The position numbers were made by a program, and so were the translations under genes. Positions 35,558 to 47,000 of a stretch of DNA of 64,000 bases are shown here, piece by piece (within the stretch, counting starts at the first letter, position 1; every line of letters begins with the position of its first letter). The stretch covers positions 186,001-250,000 of the forward strand of contig NZ_JAYLLH010000001.1 in the NCBI RefSeq assembly GCF_035818635.1. The letters run 5' to 3'. This stretch comes from Mesobacterium_A hydrothermale (GTDB taxonomy: Bacteria; Pseudomonadota; Alphaproteobacteria; Rhodobacterales; Rhodobacteraceae). The notes under the pieces are model-generated. The model was not told the DNA's origin. It saw only the letters and a program-made list of their open reading frames with translations, and did not search any database.

Positions 35558-36295
35558 ATGACCGACCCGCAGAACCCGTTCCGCCACCATCCAAGTCTGA
35601 AGGGACTGATCACCCCGCTGGAGGAGTCGTTCTTTGGCGATTTCACCGTCGAACAGGTGGTGGAGGACATGAAGGAACGTGGGCAGGACACCAGCTGGAT
35701 CACCCCGCGCGAGGAACGCGAAGCCTGCCGCCATGCGACGCTTGACGGGCGGTGGGACAGCGACCTTTGGGTCTTTGCCTATGGCTCGCTGATCTGGGAC
35801 CCAGCGCTGCGGTTCAGCGAGGTGCGGCGCGGGTTTGCCCCCGGCGTCGAACGAAAGTTTTGCCTGTACGATGATCGCGGCGCGCGCGGTTCAGCCGAAG
35901 CGCCGGGCGTAATGGCCGGGCTGGACGAAGGCGCGGGCTGCCACGGCGTGGTATTTCGCATCGACCGCGACAGGCTTGACGCGGAAACCTATCGCCTGTG
36001 GAGCCGTGAACGCATCGGCCCGGCCTATATCCCGCGCTTCATCCCGGTTGAAACCGCTGAGGGCGATGTCGAGGCGGTGACCTTCATGGTCAACCATGCC
36101 GCCGAGAACATCCGCCTGGACCTGAGCCACGAAGACCAGGTGCGGCTGTGCGCGCTGGGCGTGGGTGAGCTTGGCAGCAGTTACGACTACGTCGCCAACC
36201 TGGCCCGGCATTTCGAGGAATTGAAGATCGAGGATGCGAAAGTCACCCGGTTGCTGACCGATGCGACAGCATACCGTGACGCCATGAGCGCCTGA
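35558..36295 (+). CDS. ChaC-like gamma-glutamylcyclotransferase
   Basis: A 245-residue protein with the hallmark LWVFAYGSLIWDPALRFSEV and the YGSL substrate loop. A RGSAEAPGVMAGL segment corresponds to the catalytic-Glu region of ChaC enzymes, and SSYDYVANLARHFEEL is present. ChaC proteins act on glutathione to give 5-oxoproline and Cys-Gly. The N-terminal 70 residues (FRHHPSLKGLITPLEESFF) precede the domain. ATG 35558 is chosen over a longer frame from 35459 that contains the non-homologous leader. Confidence 0.87.
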   Translation: MTDPQNPFRHHPSLKGLITPLEESFFGDFTVEQVVEDMKERGQDTSWITPREEREACRHATLDGRWDSDLWVFAYGSLIWDPALRFSEVRRGFAPGVERKFCLYDDRGARGSAEAPGVMAGLDEGAGCHGVVFRIDRDRLDAETYRLWSRERIGPAYIPRFIPVETAEGDVEAVTFMVNHAAENIRLDLSHEDQVRLCALGVGELGSSYDYVANLARHFEELKIEDAKVTRLLTDATAYRDAMSA

Positions 36296-36366
36296 ACCCG
36301 TCGCAGCGGTTGCAAAGCCTCTCTGCGGGCGATAACTCCCTGTGCGAACCAGACGAGGGCCAGGGC

Positions 36367-37440
36367 ATGGACGAACTGCGAGACAAGTATATCGGCCTGA
36401 TTGCCGCCGCTGCCGACGAGGCCGCGCTGGAAGACCTGCGCGTGCAGGCCGTCGGCAAGAAGGGCGAGATCAGCCTGCAAATGCGCGAACTGGGCAAGAT
36501 GAGCCCCGAGGACCGGCAAGTCGCCGGGCCGAAGCTGAACGCGCTCAAGGACGAGATCAATTCGGCGCTTTCGGCCAAGAAATCCGCGCTGGCCGATGCC
36601 GCGCTGGACGAACGGCTGCGGGGGGAATGGCTGGACGTGACCCTGCCGGGCCGTGGGCGCCGTCAGGGCACCATCCACCCGATTTCGCAGGTGACCGAGG
36701 AAGTCACCGCGATCTTCGCCGATATGGGGTTTTCGGTGGCCGAAGGGCCGCAGATCGACAGCGACTGGTATAACTTCGACGCGCTGAACATCCCCGGGCA
36801 CCATCCGGCGCGGGCGGAAATGGACACGTTCTATATGGCGCGGGCCGTGGGCGACAATCGCCCGCCGCATGTGCTGCGCACCCACACCAGCCCGGTGCAG
36901 ATCCGCACGATGGAAAAGCACGGCGCGCCGATCCGCGTGATCGCGCCGGGGCGGGTCTATCGTGCCGACTATGACCAGACCCACACGCCGATGTTCCATC
37001 AGGTCGAGGGGCTGGCGATCGACCGCGATATTTCCATGGCCAACCTGAAATGGGTGCTCGAGGAATTCGTGAAGGCGTATTTCGAGGTCGACAACGTCGA
37101 ACTGCGCTTCCGCGCGTCGCATTTCCCCTTCACCGAACCCTCGGCCGAGGTCGACATTCGGTGCAGCTGGGAAGGCGGCACGCTGAAAGTGGGCGAGGGC
37201 GACGACTGGCTGGAAATCCTTGGCTCTGGCATGGTGCACCCCAAGGTTCTGATGAACGCCGGCGTGAACCCCGACGAGTGGCAGGGCTTTGCGTTTGGCA
37301 TGGGCATCGACCGGATCGCCATGCTGAAATACGGCATCCCCGACCTGCGCGCGTTCTTCGATTCAGACCTGCGCTGGCTGCGGCACTACGGGTTTGCGAG
37401 CCTCGACGTGCCGACGCTGCATGGGGGGCTGTCGCGCTAA
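36367..37440 (+). CDS. pheS: Phenylalanyl-tRNA synthetase alpha subunit
   Basis: Class II synthetase subunit carrying the catalytic core that charges tRNA-Phe. The 357-residue protein has an N-terminal coiled-coil arm (DELRDKYIGLIAAAADEAAL), then GTIHPISQVTEEVT, FDALNIPGHHPARAEMDTFY, LRTHTSPVQIRTM (motif 2 region), MFHQVEG and FGMGIDRIAMLKYGI (motif 3). The start MDELRDKY fits the family. It is separated from pheT by a small YrhK-like gene. Confidence 0.97.
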   Translation: MDELRDKYIGLIAAAADEAALEDLRVQAVGKKGEISLQMRELGKMSPEDRQVAGPKLNALKDEINSALSAKKSALADAALDERLRGEWLDVTLPGRGRRQGTIHPISQVTEEVTAIFADMGFSVAEGPQIDSDWYNFDALNIPGHHPARAEMDTFYMARAVGDNRPPHVLRTHTSPVQIRTMEKHGAPIRVIAPGRVYRADYDQTHTPMFHQVEGLAIDRDISMANLKWVLEEFVKAYFEVDNVELRFRASHFPFTEPSAEVDIRCSWEGGTLKVGEGDDWLEILGSGMVHPKVLMNAGVNPDEWQGFAFGMGIDRIAMLKYGIPDLRAFFDSDLRWLRHYGFASLDVPTLHGGLSR

Positions 37441-37511
37441 GGGGCAGCCTTGAATTGCTACGACGCAGGAACAGGCAGAGACCGGGATTTCCGACACATC
37501 AGGACCTTACA

Positions 37512-37793
37512 ATGCCCATCTTCTACCATGAAAACCGGGACAAGTCCGAGGCCAGCAAACGGCTTTATGCACGCTACGAGATGGCCCACACGGCAGTGGA
37601 TTTCCTTGCGGCGATTGCCTTCCTCGTAGGGTCAGTGCTGTTCTTCGATGACGCAACCCAATACACCGCGACCTGGCTGTTTGTCATTGGGTCGCTTTTC
37701 TTCGCGATGAAGCCGACGTTGCGGCTGACCCGCGAAATACGCCTGTACCGCATGGGCAAACTGGACACTCTCGCCAAACGGGCGGAAAGCTGA
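37512..37793 (+). CDS. YrhK-like small membrane protein
   Basis: A 93-residue protein with two membrane helices (HTAVDFLAAIAFLVGSVLFF and ATWLFVIGSLFFAMKP), a YEMAHT segment, and a basic C-terminus (RLTREIRLYRMGKLD). The helix-FF-helix-KPTLRL pattern is that of YrhK-domain proteins. Function is unknown. It lies between pheS and pheT on the same strand, 10 bp before pheT, and is presumably cotranscribed. Confidence 0.8.
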   Translation: MPIFYHENRDKSEASKRLYARYEMAHTAVDFLAAIAFLVGSVLFFDDATQYTATWLFVIGSLFFAMKPTLRLTREIRLYRMGKLDTLAKRAES

Positions 37794-37803
37794 GGACTGA
37801 CAC

Positions 37804-40203
37804 ATGAAATTCACCCTCTCCTGGCTGAAAGAACACCTCGACACCTCGGCCTCGGTCGATGAGATCGCCGAGGCGCTGACCGACCTTGGGCTTGAGGTCG
37901 AAGGGATCGAGAACCCCGCCGCCAAGCTGGCCACCTTCACGCTGGCCAAGGTGAAACACGCCGAGCAGCACCCCGATGCCGACCGGCTGCGGGTCTGCGT
38001 GGTGGAAACCGACGAGGGCGACCGCCAGATCGTCTGCGGCGCGCCCAATGCGCGGGCGGGGATCACGGTGGTTCTGGCCAAGCCGGGCGACTATGTCCCC
38101 GGGATCGACGTCACGCTGAGCGTCGGCAATATCCGCGGCGTTGAAAGCCACGGGATGATGGCCAGCGAACGCGAACTGGAACTGTCGGACGAACACGACG
38201 GCATCATCGAACTGCCGTCGGGTGAGGTCGGGCAGAAATTCACCGACTGGCTGGCGGCGAATGATCCGGCCCGCGTGGACCCGGTGATCGAGATCGCCAT
38301 CACCCCCAACCGCCCCGATGCGCTGGGCGTGCGCGGTATTGCGCGCGATCTGGCCGCGCGGGGGCTGGGCGCGCTGAAACCCGCCAACCAGGCGCGCGTG
38401 CCGGGCACCTTCCCGTGCCCGATCGACGTGACCATCGACCCCGACACGCTGGAAAACGGCTGCCATGTCTTTGCCGGACGGTTGATCCGGGGGGTGAAGA
38501 ACGGCCCCAGCCCGAAATGGCTGCAGGACCGTCTGCGCGCCATCGGGTTGCGCCCGATCTCGGCCCTGGTCGATGTGACCAACTTCTTCACCTATGACCG
38601 CAACCGCCCGCTGCACGTGTTCGACGCCGACAAGGTGCAGGGCAACCTTGTGGTGCACCGCGCCAAGGATGGCGACACGCTGGTCGGTCTGGACGACAAG
38701 ACCTATACGTTCAGCGACGGGCAGGTGGTGATTTCCGACGAGAACGGGATCGAATCCATCGCCGGCATCATGGGCGGCCTGGAAACCGGCTGTACCGAGG
38801 ACACGGTGAACTTGTTCCTTGAGGCCGCGGTCTGGGATCACATCCAGATCGCGCACACCGGGCGTGCGCTGAAAATCAACTCGGACGCACGGTATCGCAA
38901 CGAACGCGGCATCGACCCGGGCTATAACATGCAGGCGATGGAAGACGCGGCGCAGATGATCATCGACCTGTGTGGCGGCGAGGCGTCCGAGATCGTGGTC
39001 GCCGGGCAGGTGCCCGATGTGTCCCGCGCCTACAAGCTGAACCCCAAGCGGGTGATCTCTCTGGTCGGGATGGAAATCCCCGAAGCCGAGCAGCGCCAGA
39101 CCCTGACCGCCCTGGGCTTCCGTCTGGAAGGCGACATGGCCTGGGTGCCGTCCTGGCGCCCCGATGTCCTGGGAGAGGCCGACCTGGTCGAGGAAGTTGC
39201 GCGGATCGCGTCCCTGACCAAGCTTCAGGGCAAGCCGATGCGCCGGGTTCAGGCCGGGGTGCCCAAGCCCATCCTGTCGCCGATGCAGCGGCGTGAACAG
39301 GCCGCGCGGCGGACCTGCGCGGCGCTGGGCTACAACGAATGCGTGACCTATTCCTTCATCGACCAGGCGTCTGCCGCGCTGTTCGGCGGCGGGGACGAAA
39401 CCACCATGTTGGCCAACCCGATCTCGACCGAGATGAGCCACATGCGCCCGCAACTGTTGCCCGGCCTGCTGCAGGCCGCCGCCCGCAACCAGGCGCGCGG
39501 TTTCCTGGACCTGGCGTTGTTCGAGGTCGGCCATGCCTTCCACGGCAGCGAGCCCGAGGAACAGCACCTGCAGATCACCGCCCTGCTGGTCGGCCGCACC
39601 GGCCCGAAGGACGTGCATGGCGGATCGCGCGGCGTTGACGTGTTCGACGTGAAAGCGGATGCCGAGGCGGTCCTGTCCGCCATCGGCGCGCCCGCCAAGG
39701 TGCAGATCCTGCGCGGCGCCGAAGGCTGGTGGCACCCGGGCCGTCACGGCAAGATCTGCCTTGGCCCCAAGAAGGTACTGGGCGTTTTCGGCGAACTGCA
39801 CCCCAAGGTGCTGGCCGCGATGGACGTGAAGGGCCCCGCGATGGCCTTTACCCTGTTCCCGGGGGAAATCCCGCTGCCGCGCAAGACCAACGCAACCCGC
39901 CCCGCGCTGGTGCTGAACGATCTGCAGGCGGTGGAACGTGACTTTGCCTTTGTCGTCGATGCCGGGGTCGAGGCGCTGACGCTGGTCAACGCCGCAGCCG
40001 GAGCCGACAAGGCGCTGATCGCCGACGTGCGTGTCTTCGACGAATTCATCGGCGGGTCTGTGGGCGAGGGCAAGAAATCGCTGGCCATCACCGTGCGGAT
40101 GCAGCCCACCGACAAGACGCTGAAAGATGCCGATATCGAAGCGGTGTCGGCCCGGATCGTCGAAAAGGTCGGCAAGGCCACCGGCGCAACCCTGCGCGGC
40201 TGA
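37804..40203 (+). CDS. pheT: Phenylalanyl-tRNA synthetase beta subunit
   Basis: The non-catalytic subunit that binds and edits tRNA-Phe. The 799 residues begin MKFTLSWLKEHLDTSASVDE, followed by a tRNA-binding (EMAP-like) domain near 40-150 with VCGAPNARAGITVV. The B3/B4 editing region and B5 domain come next (ITPNRPDALGVRGIARDLAA, then VEEVARI). The C-terminal FDX-ACB domain has VLNDLQAVERDFAFVVD. Length is normal for the family. It completes the split pheS-YrhK-pheT operon. Confidence 0.97.
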   Translation: MKFTLSWLKEHLDTSASVDEIAEALTDLGLEVEGIENPAAKLATFTLAKVKHAEQHPDADRLRVCVVETDEGDRQIVCGAPNARAGITVVLAKPGDYVPGIDVTLSVGNIRGVESHGMMASERELELSDEHDGIIELPSGEVGQKFTDWLAANDPARVDPVIEIAITPNRPDALGVRGIARDLAARGLGALKPANQARVPGTFPCPIDVTIDPDTLENGCHVFAGRLIRGVKNGPSPKWLQDRLRAIGLRPISALVDVTNFFTYDRNRPLHVFDADKVQGNLVVHRAKDGDTLVGLDDKTYTFSDGQVVISDENGIESIAGIMGGLETGCTEDTVNLFLEAAVWDHIQIAHTGRALKINSDARYRNERGIDPGYNMQAMEDAAQMIIDLCGGEASEIVVAGQVPDVSRAYKLNPKRVISLVGMEIPEAEQRQTLTALGFRLEGDMAWVPSWRPDVLGEADLVEEVARIASLTKLQGKPMRRVQAGVPKPILSPMQRREQAARRTCAALGYNECVTYSFIDQASAALFGGGDETTMLANPISTEMSHMRPQLLPGLLQAAARNQARGFLDLALFEVGHAFHGSEPEEQHLQITALLVGRTGPKDVHGGSRGVDVFDVKADAEAVLSAIGAPAKVQILRGAEGWWHPGRHGKICLGPKKVLGVFGELHPKVLAAMDVKGPAMAFTLFPGEIPLPRKTNATRPALVLNDLQAVERDFAFVVDAGVEALTLVNAAAGADKALIADVRVFDEFIGGSVGEGKKSLAITVRMQPTDKTLKDADIEAVSARIVEKVGKATGATLRG

Positions 40204-40447
40204 TCTGCGCCCGCGGCCAGGAACCGCAACCTGATCAGTGGGGAGGCGACGCATCCCTTTGGTCCGCGTTCCGGTCGCCCTGACAGCATGGCAATCGCCC
40301 GAGGCGACGTTTCCCCGGCAAAAAACCGGCTCCGACTGCCCGCGACCGCTGACCGTTCCGGCACCGGGGTCTGCAACCGTTGCCCGCGGGTGGACATCCG
40401 CGGGGAAACCCATATCTACGACGAAACCAATGGAAACGGAGAAACCC

Positions 40448-40897
40448 ATGCCCTTGAATGTCTACCTGTCCGGGGAAATCCACACCGACTGGCGCGAACA
40501 GATCATCGACGGCGCGCAGGGGCTCGACGTGACCTTCAACAGCCCGGTCACCGATCACGCCGCCAGCGACGATTGCGGCGTGGCCATCCTGGGGGCGGAA
40601 CCCGACAAGTTCTGGCACGATCGCAAGGGCGCCATGGTCAATGCCATCCGCACCCGCAAGGGGATCGAAGATGCCGACGTGGTTGTTGTCCGCTTCGGCG
40701 AAAAATACAAACAGTGGAACGCCGCCTTCGACGCGGGCTTTGCCGCGGCATTGGGCAAGTCGCTGATCATCCTGCAACAACCCGACCACGACCACGCGTT
40801 GAAAGAGGTCGATGCCGCCGCGCTTGCGGTGACTCGCAGCCCGGACCAGGTGGTTGAAATCCTGCGGTACGTCCTGACCGGCAAGCTGCCGGGCTAA
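40448..40897 (+). CDS. ytoQ: YtoQ-family protein
   Basis: A 149-residue protein starting MPLNVYLSGEIHTDWREQII, with NSPVTDHAASDDCG, FWHDRKGAMVNAIRTRKGI, VVRFGEKYKQWNAAFDAG and a C-terminal helix. This is the pattern of YtoQ, a small Rossmann-like family related to nucleoside 2-deoxyribosyltransferases. The activity is uncharacterised. ATG 40448 follows GGAG; in-frame ATG 40430 is an alternative. About 240 bp without a gene separate it from pheT. Confidence 0.88.
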   Translation: MPLNVYLSGEIHTDWREQIIDGAQGLDVTFNSPVTDHAASDDCGVAILGAEPDKFWHDRKGAMVNAIRTRKGIEDADVVVVRFGEKYKQWNAAFDAGFAAALGKSLIILQQPDHDHALKEVDAAALAVTRSPDQVVEILRYVLTGKLPG

Positions 40898-40900
40898 GTC

Positions 40901-40971
40901 AGGACAGCCGCAAACCTGTCCTTCTTCTGGGCCGAAATATCCCGGAGAGCGCGAGAGGCAGAGCCTCTCGC
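40901..40971 (-). repeat. Hairpin plus CCGGGATATTT tail, intergenic repeat copy 3
   Basis: On the minus strand a perfect 9-bp hairpin (GCGAGAGGC-TCT-GCCTCTCGC, 40971-40951) is followed by TCCGGGATATTTCGGCCCAG and AAGAAGGACAGG. This is the layout of copies 1 and 2: hairpin, CCGG-x-x-TATTT, purine-rich AGA-x-GAAAGG. The end of the element forms a second small hairpin (AGGACAG/CTGTCCT) next to the ytoQ stop. Confidence 0.6.
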
Positions 40972-41003
40972 ATGCGCGGCACGTGTATTCCCCCGCCAAC
41001 AGC

Positions 41004-41030
41004 AAAAGGGCCCCGCCGACGGGGCCCTTT
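41004..41030. terminator. Bidirectional terminator between ytoQ and the RTX gene
   Basis: An 11-bp perfect stem, AAAGGGCCCCG (41005-41015) and CGGGGCCCTTT (41020-41030), with CCGA loop, lies between convergent genes. Confidence 0.88.
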
Positions 41031-41049
41031 GTGTCCGTGATCGCGGGTC

Positions 41050-44000
41050 TCAGCCGCGCAGGAACGCCTGCGCCTGGAAGGCCCGCAGCATCGGCCGGGC
41101 CGCCGGGTAGTCGCGGTCGAACCGGCCATCGCGCAGCGCGGGGAAGATTTCATAGACCTCGGCCCGCTGCGCGCTGTCCAGCCCCGAAAGCGACAGGTCG
41201 CCGGGCTGGAAGCTTTCTGTCCAGGCCCCGTTTGACACCACGACCTCGTGCTGGTCGAACAGGATGTGCAAATACGTCACCCCGTCTTCGGGGAAGACAC
41301 GGCTGACCCCGTCCAGAACCAGCAGGTCCTTTGCGGCAACCAGAACTTCGCTTGCGCCGAACCACAACTCGGTGCGCGCGCCCGAGATCAGAACCCGGTG
41401 CTGCGGCGAGACCACAAGATCGGCCTGCGGCTGGCCGTCGCCCAGACACCCTGCGGGGATGCGGATCGGGGCCAGGTGCGGGCGCGCCCGCAGTTCTGCC
41501 GCGGTGAAGGACCGCCCGCCCTTCCAGCGCACCGGCTGAAAGCCGTTGTCACGGGTCAGAACCTGCGCGCTTTCGCGCAGCGCTTCCACCGGGACATCGC
41601 CCTGCAGCGTGCGAATGCGCGTACCGGCGGCGAAACAGGCTGTATAGGTGACGTGTTCGATGTTGCTGAAGGTCAGCACGGAGCCATCGAGCCATGTCGC
41701 GGTGCCGCCTTCGGTGCTGGTCATGACAATGGTTGCCGGACCGGTGATGTTCAGCGTGTCGCCAAGCACCTCTCCGGTTTCACCGCCGTCGATGCTGAAG
41801 GCCGTGCCGTCGACGTCGCCGGGGCCGACGTTGAACACGTCGTCGCCGCCGTCGCCGGTGATCGTGTCGCCAGAGCCACCGGTGATCGTATCGTTGCCGT
41901 CCCCGCCCGAGACCACGTCGCCGCCAAGCGCACCGGACAGCAAATCGTCGCCCGCGCCACCGTCGATGGTGTCGCCGCCGGCGCCACCAAGAACGGTGTC
42001 GTTCCCGCCGCCGGTGTTGATCGCCGCACCGCCGGTGGCCGCGCCCACGTTCACCGTGTCGTCGCCGGCGTCGGTCAGGATGGTTTCGATCTCGCTGAAG
42101 CTGAGGGTATCGGTGCCATCGGTCAGCGTGCCCGCCTCGGTCCCGGTGAAGGTCACGCTGACGGTTCCGGTCAGGCCTGTGGCGTCGATGGTATCCTGAT
42201 CGGCGCCGGTGGTAACGGTTTCGCCACCAACGATCACGTCGGTGCCCATGCCGTCTGTCAGGGTGAACAGGTCCTGGTCGGCCCCGCCGGTCAGGGTGTC
42301 GTTGCCGGCATCGGAATTCAGCGTGTCCTGGCCATCGCCGCCGTCCAGCGTGTCATTGCCCGCACCGCCGGAGATCACGTCATCCCCTGCGCCACCTCGG
42401 ACAAAGTCGTCGCCCGCTCCGGCCAGGATGGTGTCGTTCCCGGCCCCTGCGACGATCACGTCATTGTCGTTGCCGGCCAGGTTGTCGGCGGCATCCACGC
42501 GGTCGCCCTCGGGGTCACCGGTATAGGTGGCGTCGATCAGGTCTGCGCCGGTGGTGCCTTCGACGATGTCGTTCAACGGTGTGGCACCTGCCGGGATGCC
42601 CATCGCCTCCAGTTGCGTCGGGCTCGACACGTCAGACGGATCGACCCCCGCCAGCGTGATCGATTCCCCGCCCGGGAAGGTCAGGATCGCGTCGCCGGTG
42701 CCGTCGCCATTGGTGTCGGTCACGGTCACATCGTCGGTGGTCACCGGCGTGGTGCCGCCGTCCGAGGTCAGGCTGCTGACATCCAGCAGGTCGTTGCCGG
42801 AATAGGTGCCGTCGCCGTTGTCGGTGGGGGCGAGGAAGCCCGACACCGTATCGTTGCCGTCGCCGTCCTCGAACAGGATCTGATCCGCAACGCCGTCGCC
42901 CGCGCCGATGTCGATGACATCGTCGCCGGTGCCGCCGTCGACCAGGTCGGCGCCGTTGCCGCTGTTGATCGTGTCATTGCCGGTAGCGCCGGTCACGGTA
43001 TCCGCGCCATCACCCAGAACCAGCGTTTCGATTTCTTCGAACGTCAGCGTGGCGGTGCCGTTCGACACGGTCCCCATTTCCAGCGCGGCATAGGCGACCG
43101 ACATGTTGTCGCCAAGGGCAGACAGGTCAAGCGTATCGCCCAACACCTCGGCGGTTTCGCCGCCGATGATGCTGTCGGCATCCAGTGTCCCGGTGGCAAC
43201 GATCAGGTCGTCGCCGCCTTCGCCAAGAATCGTGTCCGCCGCGGCGCCTGCGTTGATCGTATCGTCGCCTGCCCCCGCCTCGACCAGGTCGGCATTGTCG
43301 CCGGTGGCGTTGTCATTGGCATCGACCATGTCGCCTTCCGGGTCGCCGGCGTAGGCACCGTCGATCAGGTCGCCGCCCGTTGTGCCCGACACGATGTAGT
43401 CGGGGCCAACTGCCGGAATGCCCATGGCTTGCAACTGTGTCGGAGTCGACACATCCGCCGGATCGACCCCAACCAGAGTCAGGGATTCGCCGCCAGGGAA
43501 AGTCAGGATCGCATCGCCGCTGCCGTCGCCCACGGTATCGGTCACAGTCACGTCCGCGACGTTGACCGGTGTGGTGCCGCCGTCCGACGTCAGGTTGGTG
43601 ACCTCCAGCAGGTCGACACCGGTAAAGGTGCCGTCGCCGTTGTCGATCGGGACTTCGAAGCCGGTGATGGTGTCATTGCCATCGCCATCGGTCAGGATCA
43701 GCAGATCCTGGTCGCCGTCGCCGACGCCGATATTGAACACGTCGTCGCCCGCGCCGCCATCGATCACGTCTGCGCCCGCGCCGGTGCTGACGGTGTCGTT
43801 GCCGGCCGAGCCGGTGATGTTGTCATCGCCGCCGCCAAGGGTGAAGTTCTCGATCTCGCTGAACAGGGTCGCGGTGGCGCCGTCGACCAGGACGCCGCTT
43901 TCCGTCGTAGACAGGTTCAGCGTCAACAGCGTGTTCAGCGCCGAGGCATCCAGGGTGTCCCCGGTGGTTTCGCCGGTTTCGCCGCCGATGATGCTGTCAT

Positions 44001-47000
44001 CGCCGTGTCCGCCGGTCAGAACAAACGTGTCGTCGCCCGCGCCGCCGTCAATCGTGTCCGCGCCTGCGCCGGCGTTGATGGTGTCGTTGCCCGCGCCCGC
44101 CAGGACGGAATCCTGGTTCAGTCCCATCAGGTTGTCGTTGGCGTCGATCAGGTCGCCTTCGGGGTCGCCCAGATAGGCGGTGTCGATCAGGTCGTCGCCA
44201 CTGGTGCCTTCGACGATGTAGTTCAGCGGAACCGCACCGGACGGAATGCCGATGGATTCCAGCGCCGCCGGGGTCGACAGCTGGGCCGGGGTCACGCCGG
44301 TCAGGACGATGGTTTCGCCCCCCGGGAAGGTCAGCAGCGCGTTGCCGCTGCCATCGTCTGTCACCGTCACGTCGCCGCTGTTCACCGGGGTGGTGCCGCC
44401 GTCCGAGGTCAGGCCGCTGACATCCAGCTGATCGTTGGTGGTGCCATCGCCGCTGTCGGTCATGTCGAAGCCCTGCACCGTATCGGCGCCAGAGCCATCG
44501 GCCAGCACGATCGTATCGCGGCCCGCGCCCAGAACGATATTCTCGATCTCGGCAAAGCTGGTGGTGCCGGTGCCGTCGCTGACAGTGCCGGCTTCGGGAT
44601 CGCTGGCCGTCAGGTTGACAGTCAGATCGGTGGTCACGGCCGACATGTTCAGCGTGTCACCCAGGGTTTCGGCGTCTTCGCCGCCGGTGATGCTGTCGCT
44701 GCCAAATCCGTCGTTCAGAACAAAAAGGTCGTCGCCCGCGTCGCCCATCTGGGTGTCGTCGCCGGCGTCGCCCGTCAAGGTGTCGTTGCCCGCGCCGCCC
44801 AGCATGACGTCATTGCCCGCGCCGCCCGACAGGCTGTCGTTGGCGGCATCATCGGCAGCCATGATAAGGTCGTAGTCGGTGGTGCGGGTGCCCGCGCCTT
44901 GTTCGCCGATCAGGTTTGTATGCGCATAGCCGACAAGATAATCGTCGCCAGCGCCGCCCAGCAGCGTGTCGGCCCCGTCGTCGCCTTCGACATAGTCGGC
45001 GCCATCGCCCGCGTCGGCACTGTCGTCGCCAGCGCCTGCCTTGACGATGTCGTCGCCACCCCCGGCCTGGATCACGTCGTCATCGTCACCGGTGGCGTTG
45101 TCGGCGTTGTCGATGCGGTCGCCCTCGGGGTCGCCGGCATAGCCGGCATCGATCTCGTCGTTCCCGGCGGTGCCTTCGACGATGTAGTCGGGCGTAAAGC
45201 TGGGAATGCCCATCGCCTGCAACTGTGCTGGGCTGGACACGGCGCTGACCGACACGCCGGTCAGCGTCAGGCTTTCGCCCTGCGGGAAGGTCAGGATCGC
45301 GTCGCCGGTGCCGTCTCCGTTGGTGTCGGTCACGGTCACGTCGCTGACATAGACCGGGGTGCTGCCGTCCGAGGTCAGCGCGGTGACGTCCAGCAGGTCG
45401 TTGCCGGTAAAGGTGCCGTCGCCATTATCGGTTGGGACGCTGAAGCCATCGACGGTGTCGGCCCCGGACCCGTCCGCCAAAACCAGCGTGTCAACGCCGG
45501 AAGATAGCAGGATGTGTTCGATTTCCTCGAAGGTCGCGGTGCTGGTGCCGTCGGTAAAGCTGCCCGCCTCGCCGTTGATATCGGTCAGGTCGATGGTCAG
45601 GGCGGTGGTCACCGCGGTCAGGTCCAGCGTGTCGCCCACCGTCTGGTCGACGTCTTCGGCGCTGATCGTGTCATTGCCGAAGTTGTTTTCGACCATGATC
45701 GTGTCGTCACCCCAGCCGCCCCAGACATAGTCGTTGCCTTCGCCGCCATAGAGCACGTCGTTGTTGTACGAGCCGCGGACAAAGTCGTCACCCGCGCCGC
45801 CATACAGCGTGTCGTTGCCAAGGTCGCCGTTGACCCAGTCGTCGCCGTCGCCGCCGTACCAAAGGTCGTTGCCGTCGCCGGATTCCAGGCTGTCGTTGCC
45901 TGCACCGCCGTAGACCGTGTCGTCGCCTTCGTCGCCGTAAAGCGAATCGTTGCCGTCGCCGCCGTCCAGCCGGTCGCCCTCGGTGCCGCCGCGCAGGGTG
46001 TCGTCGCCACCGCCGCCCGCAATGGTGTCGGACCCGCCCGCGCCCAGCAGGCTGTCGCCCGCGCTGCCGCCGGTCAGGTCGTCGTTGCCGTCGCCTGCGT
46101 CCACGTCCAGGCCGGCACCATCGTTGGTGCCGTCCAGCGTGTCATTGCCCGCGGTCAGGGTCAGTTGTTCGATTTCGCTGAACGTGGCGGTGTCGGTGCC
46201 GTCAGTCAGGGTCCCGGCCTCATCGCCGGAATAGACCACGTTGACCGCGGTTGCACCGTTTTCCACACTCAGATGGTCGGCGTCGGTGCCGGTTTCGCCA
46301 CCGATGATGGTGTCAGACCCGCCCATATCCCCGGCATAGGTGACAAGGTCGGAATCCGCGCCGGTGGAAATCACGTCATCGCCATTGTCGGCGATGATGG
46401 TGTCATCGCCCGCGCCGGCGGTGATGGTCATCTGGCCGCCTGCGCCACCCAGGCTGAACTGGTCGCCCAGATCGGTCAGCAGGATTTCCTCGATTTCCGA
46501 GAAATAGACTGCGTCCGCCCCGGTGCTGACAACGCCCGACGCATCGGCGGTCCGCGCGCCGTTGACCGCCGTGGTGACGGCGCTGAAATCCAGGATGTCG
46601 TGGTCTGTGCCGGTGGTGGCGGTTTCGCCGCCAGTGACGTCATCGGTGCCAAAGCCATCGGCGAAGAAGATCGTGTCGCCATCGGCGGCGCCGTTGATGC
46701 TGTCGTTGCCCAGATCGCCATAGATGCTGTCGGCACCGTCGCCGGACAGCACGGTGTCGTCGCCGTCGCCGGCATAGACCGTGTCATCGCCGTTGCCCGA
46801 CACCACGCTGTCGTTGCCGGTGCCTGCGGTCACAAGGTCATCGTCGTTGCCGGTGGCGTTGTCGCCGGCATCGATCATGTCGCCTTCGGGGTCGCCGGCA
46901 TAGGTGGCGTCGATCACGTCATCGCCCGCGGTGCCTTCTACGATGTAGTCCAGCCCGTTGTTGGGGATGCCCATTGCCTGCAACTGTGCCGGGCTGCTGA

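Noticed and set aside
41248..45507. Very long open frame on the plus strand opposite the RTX gene
   Set aside because: It is the antisense of a repetitive Gly/Asp-rich gene with strong codon bias, which leaves the opposite frame free of stops. Its translation is a low-complexity Val/Ala/Gly mix with no domain.
42502..46896. Regularly spaced repeats that might be read as a CRISPR or satellite array
   Set aside because: Repeats are in frame and encode RTX and GDPEGD units. Spacing of 822-1761 bp and sequence divergence fit protein repeats.
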